Origin: CAZOIA01 sp964579675
GTDB taxonomy: Bacteria > Planctomycetota > Phycisphaerae > UBA1845 > PWPN01
NCBI GenBank assembly: GCA_964579675.1
Contig: CAZOIA010000142.1
Coordinates: 1 to 15,105, forward strand
Length of the DNA: 15,105 bases
Reading direction: 5' to 3'
In this document: in pieces, positions 1 to 5,875 of the stretch
Numbering within the stretch: the first letter of the stretch is position 1
Layout: each line of letters starts with the position of its first letter
The notes under the pieces: generated by a model
The model's database searches: none
Seen by the model: the letters and a program-made list of their open reading frames with translations, nothing else
What the model was told of the DNA's origin: nothing
Program-made: the position numbers and the translations under genes

Positions 1-2
1 TA

Positions 3-545
3 CTAATTGCCCGGGCCAGGAGCGCAATGGAGCGGCGGGGCCTGACCTATCGGCGAGCCGAAACGCTGATCGGTGGGGCAGGTAAAGAAACTGACGTTGA
101 AGTGCGCAAGGGTATGATCGACGAAGCGCAGCAACTCATTATGCGGCTCCGTACCGATCCCGGAATCAGGGACCGCAAGTCGCGCGCATTTGTGGATGAG
201 CAGCAGGCCCGGCTAGACAAAATACGCCAGAGGTTCGCCCAGCAAAATGTCGAGGTCGCGCGCGGCGAGTTGGGCGCAGCGCAGCGCGCGAAGTTTGCCG
301 CCGGGGCAGAACTCAATAAGCAGATAATGGCTGAGAAGTTCAAGCCGCTTGGCGATGCGGCGAAAGTGGCTGGCGGGACCGTCACCGAGTTCGGGCGCGC
401 GGTCAAGCAAAGTACGGGCGTCCTCAAGCAAATGGCCAAGCTCACCTTATTCGGCGGCGGGGGCACCACGCGACAAGGCGGCGGCGATGACGCGGAGTTC
501 AACGCGAAGGCAGGTGGGCTATTGGGCATGATCGGGTCTTCCTGA
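3..545 (+). CDS. C-terminal part of a possible phage tail tape-measure-like or other structural protein (5' truncated by window)
   Basis: The reading frame is open to the left edge without a stop, so the first ATG at 27 is probably internal and this is the C-terminal ~180 residues of a longer protein. The visible part is rich in long charged helices (about residues 30-90), followed by an Ala/Lys-rich helical stretch, a Gly-rich segment (GGGG near the end) and a final GGLLGMIGSS. Long helices ending in a Gly-rich hydrophobic tail suit the end of a tape-measure protein, but no diagnostic motif is visible and this is a guess from composition and context. It is followed after 23 bp by a small ORF with its own ribosome binding site. 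Confidence 0.55.
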   Translation, partial: LIARARSAMERRGLTYRRAETLIGGAGKETDVEVRKGMIDEAQQLIMRLRTDPGIRDRKSRAFVDEQQARLDKIRQRFAQQNVEVARGELGAAQRAKFAAGAELNKQIMAEKFKPLGDAAKVAGGTVTEFGRAVKQSTGVLKQMAKLTLFGGGGTTRQGGGDDAEFNAKAGGLLGMIGSS

Positions 546-568
546 GGTGGGTGTATCAAGGAGTTGAC

Positions 569-778
569 ATGGCGATAGGCAAAGAAATGAGGGAGTGGCT
601 GGCAGATCTTATTGCCCGATGCGAGGAGCTGATCGTCGCGTGCGACGAATGCGCCAAAGTTGCCGAGGAGGCTGGCAAAACCAAACGGGTTCGACATCTT
701 GCACAAACCAAACGCCAGGTCCAAGAAACACTGGCCTCAGTGCGCCGACAATTGGCGGAACTTGGGGAGTCGGGGTGA
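569..778 (+). CDS. Small helical, coiled-coil-like protein of unknown function
   Basis: A 69-residue protein. ATG 569 is chosen because AAGGAG at 558-563 sits 5 nt before it; the in-frame GTG at 551 lies upstream of that site and is unlikely. The sequence is almost wholly helical and charged, with two Cys in CEELIVACDECAK (about residues 18-30) and a basic, Gln-rich second half. I do not recognise a family. Its stop codon overlaps the GTG start of the next gene (GTGA), suggesting translational coupling. It could be a small phage accessory or regulatory protein. Confidence 0.65.
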   Translation: MAIGKEMREWLADLIARCEELIVACDECAKVAEEAGKTKRVRHLAQTKRQVQETLASVRRQLAELGESG

Positions 779-1206
779 AAGGTGTGGGCACGTCGAAGCG
801 ATCGACACACTGTGAATGTGATGAGCGTGTCCAACACGCAGCCGATCTTCTGGTGAACCATGCTGGCCGCCGTTTATACCAGCTCGAAACGCTGTTCATT
901 GAGCGCTTCCGATGTTCGCGGGCAACGGCACGGCGTTACGTGAGTCGCGCGCGCGCGAAACTGGCAGAAGGGCACAACGCGGCACTGCGCGACTTGGCAT
1001 CGAGCTTGCCCGCCAAGTTTGCCATCGCGCTCGAACGCGCGCGCGACTGTGACGACGGACGCACTGAAGCGCGCCTGCTTGATTCCCTGTTGAAGTTGGC
1101 AGGCGCTGCGGAACAAAGGGAGCCGGACGCTGGGCCGATCGGAATTGATTTGGTGGTTGTCGAGAGTCCGCGGAACAACGATGGCAAAGCCAAAACCAAC
1201 AAGTGA
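775..1206 (+). CDS. HTH protein, possibly terminase-small-subunit-like
   Basis: A 143-residue protein starting at GTG 775, which overlaps the upstream stop as GTGA and has GGGGAG (764-769) 5 nt before it. A helix-turn-helix is visible at about residues 36-60 (FIERFRCSRATARRYVSRAR), followed by a helical region and a segment rich in Leu/Ala and Arg/Asp (about 75-112). An N-terminal HTH followed by helices occurs in small terminase subunits and in phage regulators; nothing here decides between them. The last 26 bp overlap the start of the next ORF. No large terminase subunit is in the window. Confidence 0.65.
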   Translation: MKGVGTSKRSTHCECDERVQHAADLLVNHAGRRLYQLETLFIERFRCSRATARRYVSRARAKLAEGHNAALRDLASSLPAKFAIALERARDCDDGRTEARLLDSLLKLAGAAEQREPDAGPIGIDLVVVESPRNNDGKAKTNK

Positions 1207-1786
1207 CCAACGAGTCGAAGCGCTCGCCCTCTTCAACTCGAAGTGGCAAACCGTTAGGAAGATCGTCGATTTCAGGGCACACCACAGAGGCATCCGCAGG
1301 GACGATAGGGGGGACCTCCAACAAGATGCCGGCGAGCATTTATGGCAGTCGTGCCTGCGGGCCGTTGACCCCGAACGCGGCGGCTTCAAGATTCAGTGTC
1401 GCCTTGCGGCCAATTACGCTTTCGAGAAGCGAGCCCGGTCCCAGCGGCGCTTTCCACTTCGCGAGGCGGACCTTCTCCTGCCCGATGCCGATGACGATGC
1501 TCCGGGCCCGCTGGATGCGCCGGTTCCGCCACCTGGCGCGCGGGTGCTGGTCGATAGCGTGCGCGTTCGATTGACGCAGAGCGATGTGAAGATTGATGCG
1601 CCCGCGCTGGTCGCCCTGTACGAACATGGTGTTGGCGTGAGCGAACACGCTAGGCAGACGGGAATAAGCGTGCAGGCCATGTCAGACCGCGCACGCCGCG
1701 GCCGATCGCTTGGGCTCTTTTTCCCCGGCTTGGCGCGGCACGGGCGATGGCTGTTCCCGCCGGTAGGCTTGAAGCGACCGGCGTAA
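1181..1786 (+). CDS. Sigma-70-superfamily-like protein
   Basis: A 201-residue protein from ATG 1181; an upstream in-frame start at 1145 exists but lies deeper in the preceding gene. Residues ~44-90 resemble sigma region 2: GDLQQDAGEHLW, then DPERGGFK, then a helix ending in a basic RARSQRR. Residues ~141-176 resemble region 4: LVALYEHGVGVSEHARQTGISVQAMSDRARRG, an HTH of the type that reads the -35 element. An Asp/Pro-rich linker joins the two halves, as in ECF-type factors. The length fits. It overlaps the preceding gene by 26 bp. An element-encoded sigma factor could direct late or transfer genes to the left, but that is inference; it may also be a sigma-derived DNA-binding protein. The ribosome binding site is weak. 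Confidence 0.6.
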   Translation: MAKPKPTSDQRVEALALFNSKWQTVRKIVDFRAHHRGIRRDDRGDLQQDAGEHLWQSCLRAVDPERGGFKIQCRLAANYAFEKRARSQRRFPLREADLLLPDADDDAPGPLDAPVPPPGARVLVDSVRVRLTQSDVKIDAPALVALYEHGVGVSEHARQTGISVQAMSDRARRGRSLGLFFPGLARHGRWLFPPVGLKRPA

Positions 1787-1839
1787 AATCATAGAGTGAC
1801 CGGGACGACTCGCGACGGCGGGTCAAGCGGCCCCGGTGG

Positions 1840-1903
1840 CCAGCTCCAAGTTTTCCACCCTTCCCGGAGCTGGTCATCGGGCCGACCCGGCAGAAAGGGT
1901 GGA
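1840..1903 (+). promoter_or_regulatory. Possible SD-sequestering leader structure (H-type pseudoknot)
   Basis: The gap between the sigma-like gene and the next CDS holds two perfect complementary pairs. CCAGCTCC (1840-1847) pairs with GGAGCTGG (1866-1873), 8 bp with an 18-nt loop. Inside that loop TCCACCCTT (1854-1862) is exactly complementary to AAGGGTGGA (1895-1903), which contains the Shine-Dalgarno of the gene starting at 1908. The two stems interlock as an H-type pseudoknot. The pairing is seen directly; regulation is inference. Confidence 0.4.
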
Positions 1904-1907
1904 GCCC

Positions 1908-2750
1908 ATGTCGGAAGCACGAACACACGAGTTGCCAAGCCAGGCCCGGCGTGTCCTGAAAGCACTGGACGCAAAAGCGATATGGCGCGTCGGCATCGAC
2001 CCCTTGCCACCCCAGCTAACGGCGGGGGTTGCGGGGGTTCTGGATGCGCGCGGCTATCTTCAAGCTCGCGCCCCGGGTGCCCGGTGGTATTCGCCGAACC
2101 GTCGGCAGCTCGGAGGTTTTGAGAGTGAGTGGGCGGCCATCCTTGACATGCAAGACCCGAGAGTGCGAGCCCGGCCGGGCGCTGACGGGCAACTCGCGCG
2201 CGGGCCTCTGTCGTTCGATCTTCGCGTATCACCTGAAGGCAAGGCCCGCCTTGCGGAGCTGGCCATGACTGGCGATACGGGGAAATCGTGGCAAGCCGTT
2301 CAAGACGAATTGCTGAAGCTCTGCGAACAGGGCAGCAAATACACAACCCAAGATGACTTGGCGGCGCGCTTGGGATGCTCGCCAGCGACGGTCAATAAAG
2401 CCATCGACAAGTCGGAGCAGCTGACCGGCTGGATGACTGAGGCTCGCCAGGACAAGATGACACCCCGCGCGACCGGCCTGACCGACGTGGTGGCCGACCA
2501 TACCCGGCAAGCGACCGAAGCCGACCCGGCCGACGTGCTGAGCGATGATGATGTCGATGTCGCGATGGCCAAGCTGATCGAACAAGCCGAGCCCGAGGAA
2601 CGGGCAGAGCTGAACGCATCGGACGCCGCACGCTGTCGCGCCCTGGCCAAGGCATACTACCAACAGCAGCGCGATGCCGAGCCTTCCCCACTGGACGACG
2701 ATCCACCCGGCCGCCGACCCCAAATCGTGAAGGAAAACAAGCGGCTCTAG
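1908..2750 (+). CDS. HTH DNA-binding protein of unknown family
   Basis: A 280-residue protein. ATG 1908 is preferred over the in-frame GTG at 1836 because GGTGGAG (1898-1904) lies just before it. A central helix-turn-helix is visible at about residues 146-168 (TTQDDLAARLGCSPATVNKAIDK). The N-terminal ~70 residues hold a compact domain ending in GARWYSPNRRQ. The C-terminal third is very acidic (ADPADVLSDDDVDVAM) and ends in a short basic tail. It could be a regulator or a partition-like or replication-accessory DNA-binding protein; I do not recognise the family. Its RBS may be masked by the leader structure described at 1840-1903. Confidence 0.65.
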   Translation: MSEARTHELPSQARRVLKALDAKAIWRVGIDPLPPQLTAGVAGVLDARGYLQARAPGARWYSPNRRQLGGFESEWAAILDMQDPRVRARPGADGQLARGPLSFDLRVSPEGKARLAELAMTGDTGKSWQAVQDELLKLCEQGSKYTTQDDLAARLGCSPATVNKAIDKSEQLTGWMTEARQDKMTPRATGLTDVVADHTRQATEADPADVLSDDDVDVAMAKLIEQAEPEERAELNASDAARCRALAKAYYQQQRDAEPSPLDDDPPGRRPQIVKENKRL

Positions 2751-2758
2751 CTTCCATT

Positions 2759-2772
2759 CGCGAACGTTCGCG
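2759..2772. promoter_or_regulatory. Perfect 14-bp palindrome, candidate operator
   Basis: CGCGAACGTTCGCG is a perfect palindrome 8 bp after the stop of the HTH gene and about 108 bp before the next start. It has no loop, so it looks more like a binding site for a dimeric protein than a terminator. The several HTH proteins encoded next to it are candidate ligands. Confidence 0.4.
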
Positions 2773-2844
2773 GCCACAAAAACCCGCCTTACGACCCCGA
2801 AAGCCCCGATTTCATGCCATTCGCAGTGCGGCGCGCGTTCCTAC

Positions 2845-2862
2845 GGGGGGCGCGATCCCCCC
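2845..2862 (+). repeat. G6/C6 hairpin in the leader of the excisionase-like gene
   Basis: GGGGGG (2845-2850) and CCCCCC (2857-2862) flank a 6-nt loop, giving a strong stem 9 bp before the GAGGTGG ribosome binding site at 2871. Only two T follow, so it is not a standard intrinsic terminator. It may limit translation or read-through from upstream. Confidence 0.35.
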
Positions 2863-2879
2863 TTGGAAACGAGGTGGCC

Positions 2880-3110
2880 ATGATGGCGATTCACACGATC
2901 CCGAGTCTGCGAACACCAGGTGTGCTCGCGGCCGATTTGGGCGAGCCATTACACCGCGTCATCTACGTCTTGCGGACCAGACGCCACATTCGACCAGCGG
3001 CCCGGGCTGGTCGGCTGCGACTGTACGATCGGGAAGCGGTGGCCCTGATTCGGCACGAACTGAACTCAATTGACGCCCGCCGCACCAGGGGGCACCACGA
3101 TGACCTCTAA
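2880..3110 (+). CDS. Small MerR/excisionase-like winged-helix protein
   Basis: A 76-residue protein from ATG 2880 (ATG 2883 is equally possible); GAGGTGG (2871-2877) supports either and rules against the upstream ATG at 2814. The pattern TPGVLAADLGEPLHRVIYVLRTRRHIRPAARAGRLRLYDREAV is that of a small MerR-type DNA-binding domain: helix-turn-helix, a basic wing, then RLYDREAV. Such stand-alone domains act as excisionases or regulators in mobile elements. It overlaps the next gene by 11 bp, implying coupled translation with a second excisionase-like gene. Confidence 0.7.
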   Translation: MMAIHTIPSLRTPGVLAADLGEPLHRVIYVLRTRRHIRPAARAGRLRLYDREAVALIRHELNSIDARRTRGHHDDL

Positions 3111-3339
3111 CCCCGACGCGCCGCCTGCGGAGCAATTGCTGACGGTGAAAGGCGTGGCCGCTTTGCTGGCCCTCAGCGAGCGCTCGATATGGAAATTGAC
3201 CGCTGCAGGCCGGATGCCCGCGCCGATCAGGCTTGGCCGCGCGGTCCGCTGGCGGTTGGGCGACCTGCACCAGTGGATCGCGGCCGGATGCCCAGCTCGC
3301 GAGCGGTGGCAAGAGATAAGGGGGGGCAATGCCAAGTAA
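3100..3339 (+). CDS. AlpA/excisionase-family HTH protein
   Basis: A 79-residue protein from ATG 3100, with AGGGGG (3087-3092) 7 nt upstream. Residues ~14-66 match the HTH_17/AlpA pattern: LLTVKGVAALLALSERSIWKLTAAGRMPAPIRLGRAVRWRLGDLHQWI, where WRLGDLHQWI is the characteristic ending. The family includes excisionases and the AlpA regulators of prophage integrases, so it probably controls excision or integrase expression. It overlaps its upstream neighbour by 11 bp and the replication initiator downstream by 11 bp. Confidence 0.85.
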   Translation: MTSNPDAPPAEQLLTVKGVAALLALSERSIWKLTAAGRMPAPIRLGRAVRWRLGDLHQWIAAGCPARERWQEIRGGNAK

Positions 3340-4132
3340 ACCGACAGACGCCACAGGACGCGATTGCAGCCCCGTGACGGCACGCGGCGCGTCTGGGCCT
3401 ACTCAGGGGGCGGTCGAAACGACGGCGGGCCGTTTTGTGAAGCTGCCGTATGAGGTACTCCAGCGATCTGACTTGACATCGACAGCAAAGTTGGTGTTTG
3501 GGGTGCTGTGCGATCGGATTGGTGCGAATCGGACGGCATGGCCCGGCGTCCGGCGGTTGGCTAAGGATTGCGGGGTAACACGTAACACCGTCGTGCGAAC
3601 GGTTCGGCAGCTCGAATCGGCTGGGCTTCTCCTTGTGGACCACGTTGACGGCAATCCCGGGGGCCGGACCAATACGTACCGGCCGGCGGGAACGTCGTCA
3701 CTGTGGCGACGTACCCAAAATGACGACGTACCAAAGGTGGGACGGCGACGTCCCCAAAATGACGACGTTAACGTCCCCAAAATGACGACACAACCAGATA
3801 AGACCAATGAACCAGACCCATCTAGGCGCGAGCGCAAGTCCGATGCGATCTGGGACGCCGTTTGCGAGCTGTTCAACCTGAAGCCCGTGACCAAGAGGGA
3901 CCGGACCCGGATCGGCCGGATCGTCTCAGACCTGAAAGCCAAAGGGGCGACGCCGGATGACATCCGCCAGCGTCTTGCCCGTTACTGCCAGGCGTGGCCG
4001 CGGGTAGCCGCTACTCCGGAGAGCTTGACCAAGCATTGGGACCACTTTGCACAAAACAGGCCGGACCAGAGCAGCCCGGCCCGGATACGAACGGGGAGTG
4101 CGGAGTATGAGAAGTGCGTTGAGCGAATCTAG
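3329..4132 (+). CDS. Replication initiator-like protein (lambda O-type layout) with intragenic iterons
   Basis: A 267-residue protein from ATG 3329, with AAGGGGGG (3318-3326) directly upstream. Residues ~36-120 form a winged-helix DNA-binding domain of the HTH_36 type: FVKLPYEVLQRSDLTSTAKLV, then WPGVRRLAKDCGVTRNTVVRTVRQLESAGLL. A polar linker follows (~121-170), then a C-terminal helical domain (~172-243, AIWDAVCELFNLK to ESLTKHWDHF) like those in phage DnaD/DnaT-type replication proteins. The linker DNA carries three exact 14-bp repeats, annotated separately. The next gene is a helicase-loader ATPase, matching the initiator plus loader pair of lambda O/P. Binding to the iterons is inferred from the layout. 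Confidence 0.75.
   Translation: MPSKPTDATGRDCSPVTARGASGPTQGAVETTAGRFVKLPYEVLQRSDLTSTAKLVFGVLCDRIGANRTAWPGVRRLAKDCGVTRNTVVRTVRQLESAGLLLVDHVDGNPGGRTNTYRPAGTSSLWRRTQNDDVPKVGRRRPQNDDVNVPKMTTQPDKTNEPDPSRRERKSDAIWDAVCELFNLKPVTKRDRTRIGRIVSDLKAKGATPDDIRQRLARYCQAWPRVAATPESLTKHWDHFAQNRPDQSSPARIRTGSAEYEKCVERI
3691..3789 (+). repeat. Iteron cluster, putative replication origin inside the initiator gene
   Basis: CCCAAAATGACGAC occurs exactly three times: 3714-3727, 3753-3766 and 3776-3789. A degenerate copy (8 of 14 matches) starts at 3730, exactly 23 bp before copy 2, and copies 2 and 3 are also 23 bp apart. AACGTCGTCA at 3691-3700 is the exact inverted match of TGACGACGTT at 3760-3769. Copies 1 and 2 are read as QNDDV, but copy 3 is in another frame and read as PKMTT, so the conservation is of DNA rather than protein. 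A somewhat AT-richer stretch follows (about 3788-3815). By analogy with lambda ori inside gene O, this is probably the origin. Confidence 0.65.
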
Positions 4133-4754
4133 GGCCTGCCGCTGCTGCCCCGGCATCCACCGGGACCGGGCGATGGTGGACCCGGCTGTCAGGGAGCGGG
4201 TGCGCAGGATCATCGAGCAAGGCGGCCCCTGGCCCCTGACGGTGCTGGGGCCCGTCGGATGCGGGAAAACGTGCCTGGCCCTGTGTGTCGCCGACTACTG
4301 GCAGGCTCGCCGGGCTCCCGATGCGTTCTACTTCACGACATCGGAGCTGGGGGCAATGCTGGCCGATGCCCGATGTGGGCGATTGTGCTACCCCCGGGGA
4401 GCACTGCGGAGCGAACGCTCGCTATTCGATGACCTGGAGCACTACGGGTTGGTGATCGTCGATGAATTGGGGCTGCGGACTACACCCCCTGAGAGTGAGT
4501 ATGATGCCGTCAAGCGGACTCTCGACGCTCGCCAGGGGCGGCCGATGGTAGTGCTGGCGAATCTGTCGCTTGTCCAGCTCGGAGCGATCTACGACGAAAG
4601 AATTATCAGCCGACTGGCGGCGGGGACCATCCTCGAAATGCGGGGGCCAGACCGGCGGCTCCCCGCGCATCGGCCCGCAAGGCCAGCGGGTGACGCCGTT
4701 TCGGCGGCGGACGGCGGCCGGATGGCCACTGAGCCGGCCATCACCGGACGGTGA
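4107..4754 (+). CDS. DnaC/IstB-type ATPase, probable helicase loader
   Basis: A 215-residue protein from ATG 4107, with GGGGAG (4093-4098) 8 nt upstream; it overlaps the initiator by 26 bp. It has Walker A GPVGCGKT (48-55), Walker B LVIVDE (115-120), a sensor-1 segment VVLANLS (148-154) and DERIISRL (163-170) with the Arg typical of DnaC/IstB ATPases. Three Cys in RACRCCPG (about 10-15) could bind metal. The size and its place straight after an initiator point to loading of the replicative helicase at the element's origin. IstB-type transposition helpers share the fold, but there is no IstA transposase here. Confidence 0.8.
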   Translation: MRSALSESRACRCCPGIHRDRAMVDPAVRERVRRIIEQGGPWPLTVLGPVGCGKTCLALCVADYWQARRAPDAFYFTTSELGAMLADARCGRLCYPRGALRSERSLFDDLEHYGLVIVDELGLRTTPPESEYDAVKRTLDARQGRPMVVLANLSLVQLGAIYDERIISRLAAGTILEMRGPDRRLPAHRPARPAGDAVSAADGGRMATEPAITGR

Positions 4755-4755
4755 T
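4740..4755. promoter_or_regulatory. Inverted repeat spanning the end of the loader gene
   Basis: ATCACCG and CGGTGAT are separated by GA, covering the stop codon of the helicase-loader gene. Its centre, CCGGACGGT (4744-4752), recurs inverted as ACCGTCCGG at 4791-4799 over the -35 box of the next promoter, suggesting a shared binding protein rather than a terminator; no T-tract follows. Confidence 0.4.
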
Positions 4756-4787
4756 AGACAAAAACTGAAATCGAGGCCCGATTCTGC

Positions 4788-4816
4788 TTGACCGTCCGGC
4801 AATTATGGTGTATACT
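4788..4816 (+). promoter_or_regulatory. Strong sigma-70 promoter for the serine recombinase
   Basis: TTGACC (4788-4793) and TATACT (4811-4816) are separated by 17 bp. Transcription would start near 4823, about 24 nt before ATG 4847. CGTCCG (4793-4798) and CGGACG (4821-4826) form an inverted pair around the spacer and -10, a plausible repressor operator. Confidence 0.75.
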
Positions 4817-4846
4817 TGTGCGGACGACAAGCGAAAGGGCAGGACA

Positions 4847-5533
4847 ATGGACAACGCGATTGGATACATTCGAGTGAGCACGGTGGGACAGGTGGACGAT
4901 GGCGTGAGCCTGGAAGCTCAGCAAGCCCGCATCCGGGCGTGGTGCGAGGCCAACGGTTACGAGCTGATCGGCGTCTACGTCGATGCGGGCATTTCGGGCA
5001 AGCGGGCGGACAATCGGGCCGGGCTCCAGGATGCTTTACAAGCTGTCTGCGGGACCCGTGGGGCGGCCCTTGTCGTCTACAGCTTGTCTCGGCTCGCCCG
5101 ATCCACAAAAGACGCGATCGCGATTGCCGAGCGGCTGGATAAAGCCGGCGCTGACCTCGTGAGCCTGTGCGAGCGGATTGACACCACCACCGCGGCGGGC
5201 AAGATGATCTTCCGAATGCTGGCTGTGCTGGCAGAGTTTGAGCGGGACCTCGTGTCCGAGCGAACGGTGGCGGCCTTGCTCCACAAGGCCCGCAAGGGCG
5301 AGCGCGTCGGCGAGCTGCCCTACGGCTGGACGCTGGCGGCGGATGGTGTCACGCTGATAGAGCATCCGGGCGAGCAAGCCACTTTGGCCGATATTCGAGA
5401 GCTACGGACGGCCGGCTGGGCATACCGCGCGATTGCAGCGGAGTTGACCCGCCGCGGCGTCCTGACGAAAAAGGGCAACAAGGTATGGACTCATCAAACG
5501 GTGGCGAGCATACTGAAGCGGCAAGCGGCGTGA
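4847..5533 (+). CDS. Serine recombinase (resolvase/invertase family with short Recombinase domain)
   Basis: A 228-residue protein. ATG 4847 is chosen because the upstream in-frame start at 4805 lies inside the promoter. The N-terminal resolvase domain (~4-140) has YIRVSTVGQ with catalytic Ser11 and Arg9, YSLSRLARS with Arg82 and Arg85, and the long helix leading to SER at 137-139. A C-terminal Recombinase-type DNA-binding domain (~155-225) carries LPYGW and a terminal HTH. It is longer than Tn3-type resolvases and shorter than large phage serine integrases. With a tyrosine integrase also present, it may resolve dimers or invert a segment; no target site was recognised. It overlaps the next ORF as GTGA. 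Confidence 0.9.
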   Translation: MDNAIGYIRVSTVGQVDDGVSLEAQQARIRAWCEANGYELIGVYVDAGISGKRADNRAGLQDALQAVCGTRGAALVVYSLSRLARSTKDAIAIAERLDKAGADLVSLCERIDTTTAAGKMIFRMLAVLAEFERDLVSERTVAALLHKARKGERVGELPYGWTLAADGVTLIEHPGEQATLADIRELRTAGWAYRAIAAELTRRGVLTKKGNKVWTHQTVASILKRQAA

Positions 5534-5715
5534 ACGTGAAGGCGACGGGCGACAAGAGCGATCATCCGGCAATCGAGCGGATCGTGGACCGGATGCAAGA
5601 GGCCACGAACGCGGACCGCGAGCGCTTGGCTGCACATCTGGAGGCGGCGGACGATGGCGACACGCAAGAGCAAGAGGGCAAAAACCGTGACCGAACAACT
5701 CCGTCAGGCGATTGA
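5530..5715 (+). CDS. Small acidic protein of unknown function
   Basis: A 61-residue protein if it starts at GTG 5530, which overlaps the recombinase stop (GTGA); an in-frame ATG at 5485 would give 76 residues but lies within the recombinase gene. It is a single charged helix region (IERIVDRMQEATNADRERLAAHLEAAD) followed by a hydrophilic tail. The final 62 bp overlap the XRE gene in another frame. No family recognised. Its placement between coupled genes supports translation, but the sequence alone is weak evidence. Confidence 0.45.
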   Translation: MNVKATGDKSDHPAIERIVDRMQEATNADRERLAAHLEAADDGDTQEQEGKNRDRTTPSGD

Positions 5716-5872
5716 CGACAGCGGTGAGTCGCGATATGCGATCTGCAAGGCCCTGGACATCGACCAAGGACATCTCTGCCGATTTGTGGCCGGCCAGAGC
5801 GGGCTGGGCCTCGACGTTCTCAATCGGCTGTGTGCGTACCTGGGCCTGGAGCTGCGGCGGAAAGGTGGATGA
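5654..5872 (+). CDS. Small XRE-type HTH regulator
   Basis: A 72-residue protein from ATG 5654, with GGAGG (5640-5644) 9 nt upstream. A basic N-terminus precedes a five-helix XRE-type domain: LRQAIDDSGESRYAICKALDIDQGHLCRFVAGQSGLGLDVLNRLCAYLGLEL. The whole protein is just this domain, like Cro/C1-type or excision regulators. It ends 3 bp before the integrase start and probably shares its transcript. It is a candidate ligand for the operator-like repeats around 4740-4826. Confidence 0.75.
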   Translation: MATRKSKRAKTVTEQLRQAIDDSGESRYAICKALDIDQGHLCRFVAGQSGLGLDVLNRLCAYLGLELRRKGG

Positions 5873-5875
5873 GGT

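Noticed and set aside
564..569. TTGACA resembling a -35 box
   Set aside because: No -10 at the right distance; it falls between a ribosome binding site and its ATG.
1836..1907. Upstream GTG start adding 24 residues to the HTH protein
   Set aside because: ATG 1908 has a well-placed Shine-Dalgarno and the extension looks like leader rather than protein, though this is not certain.
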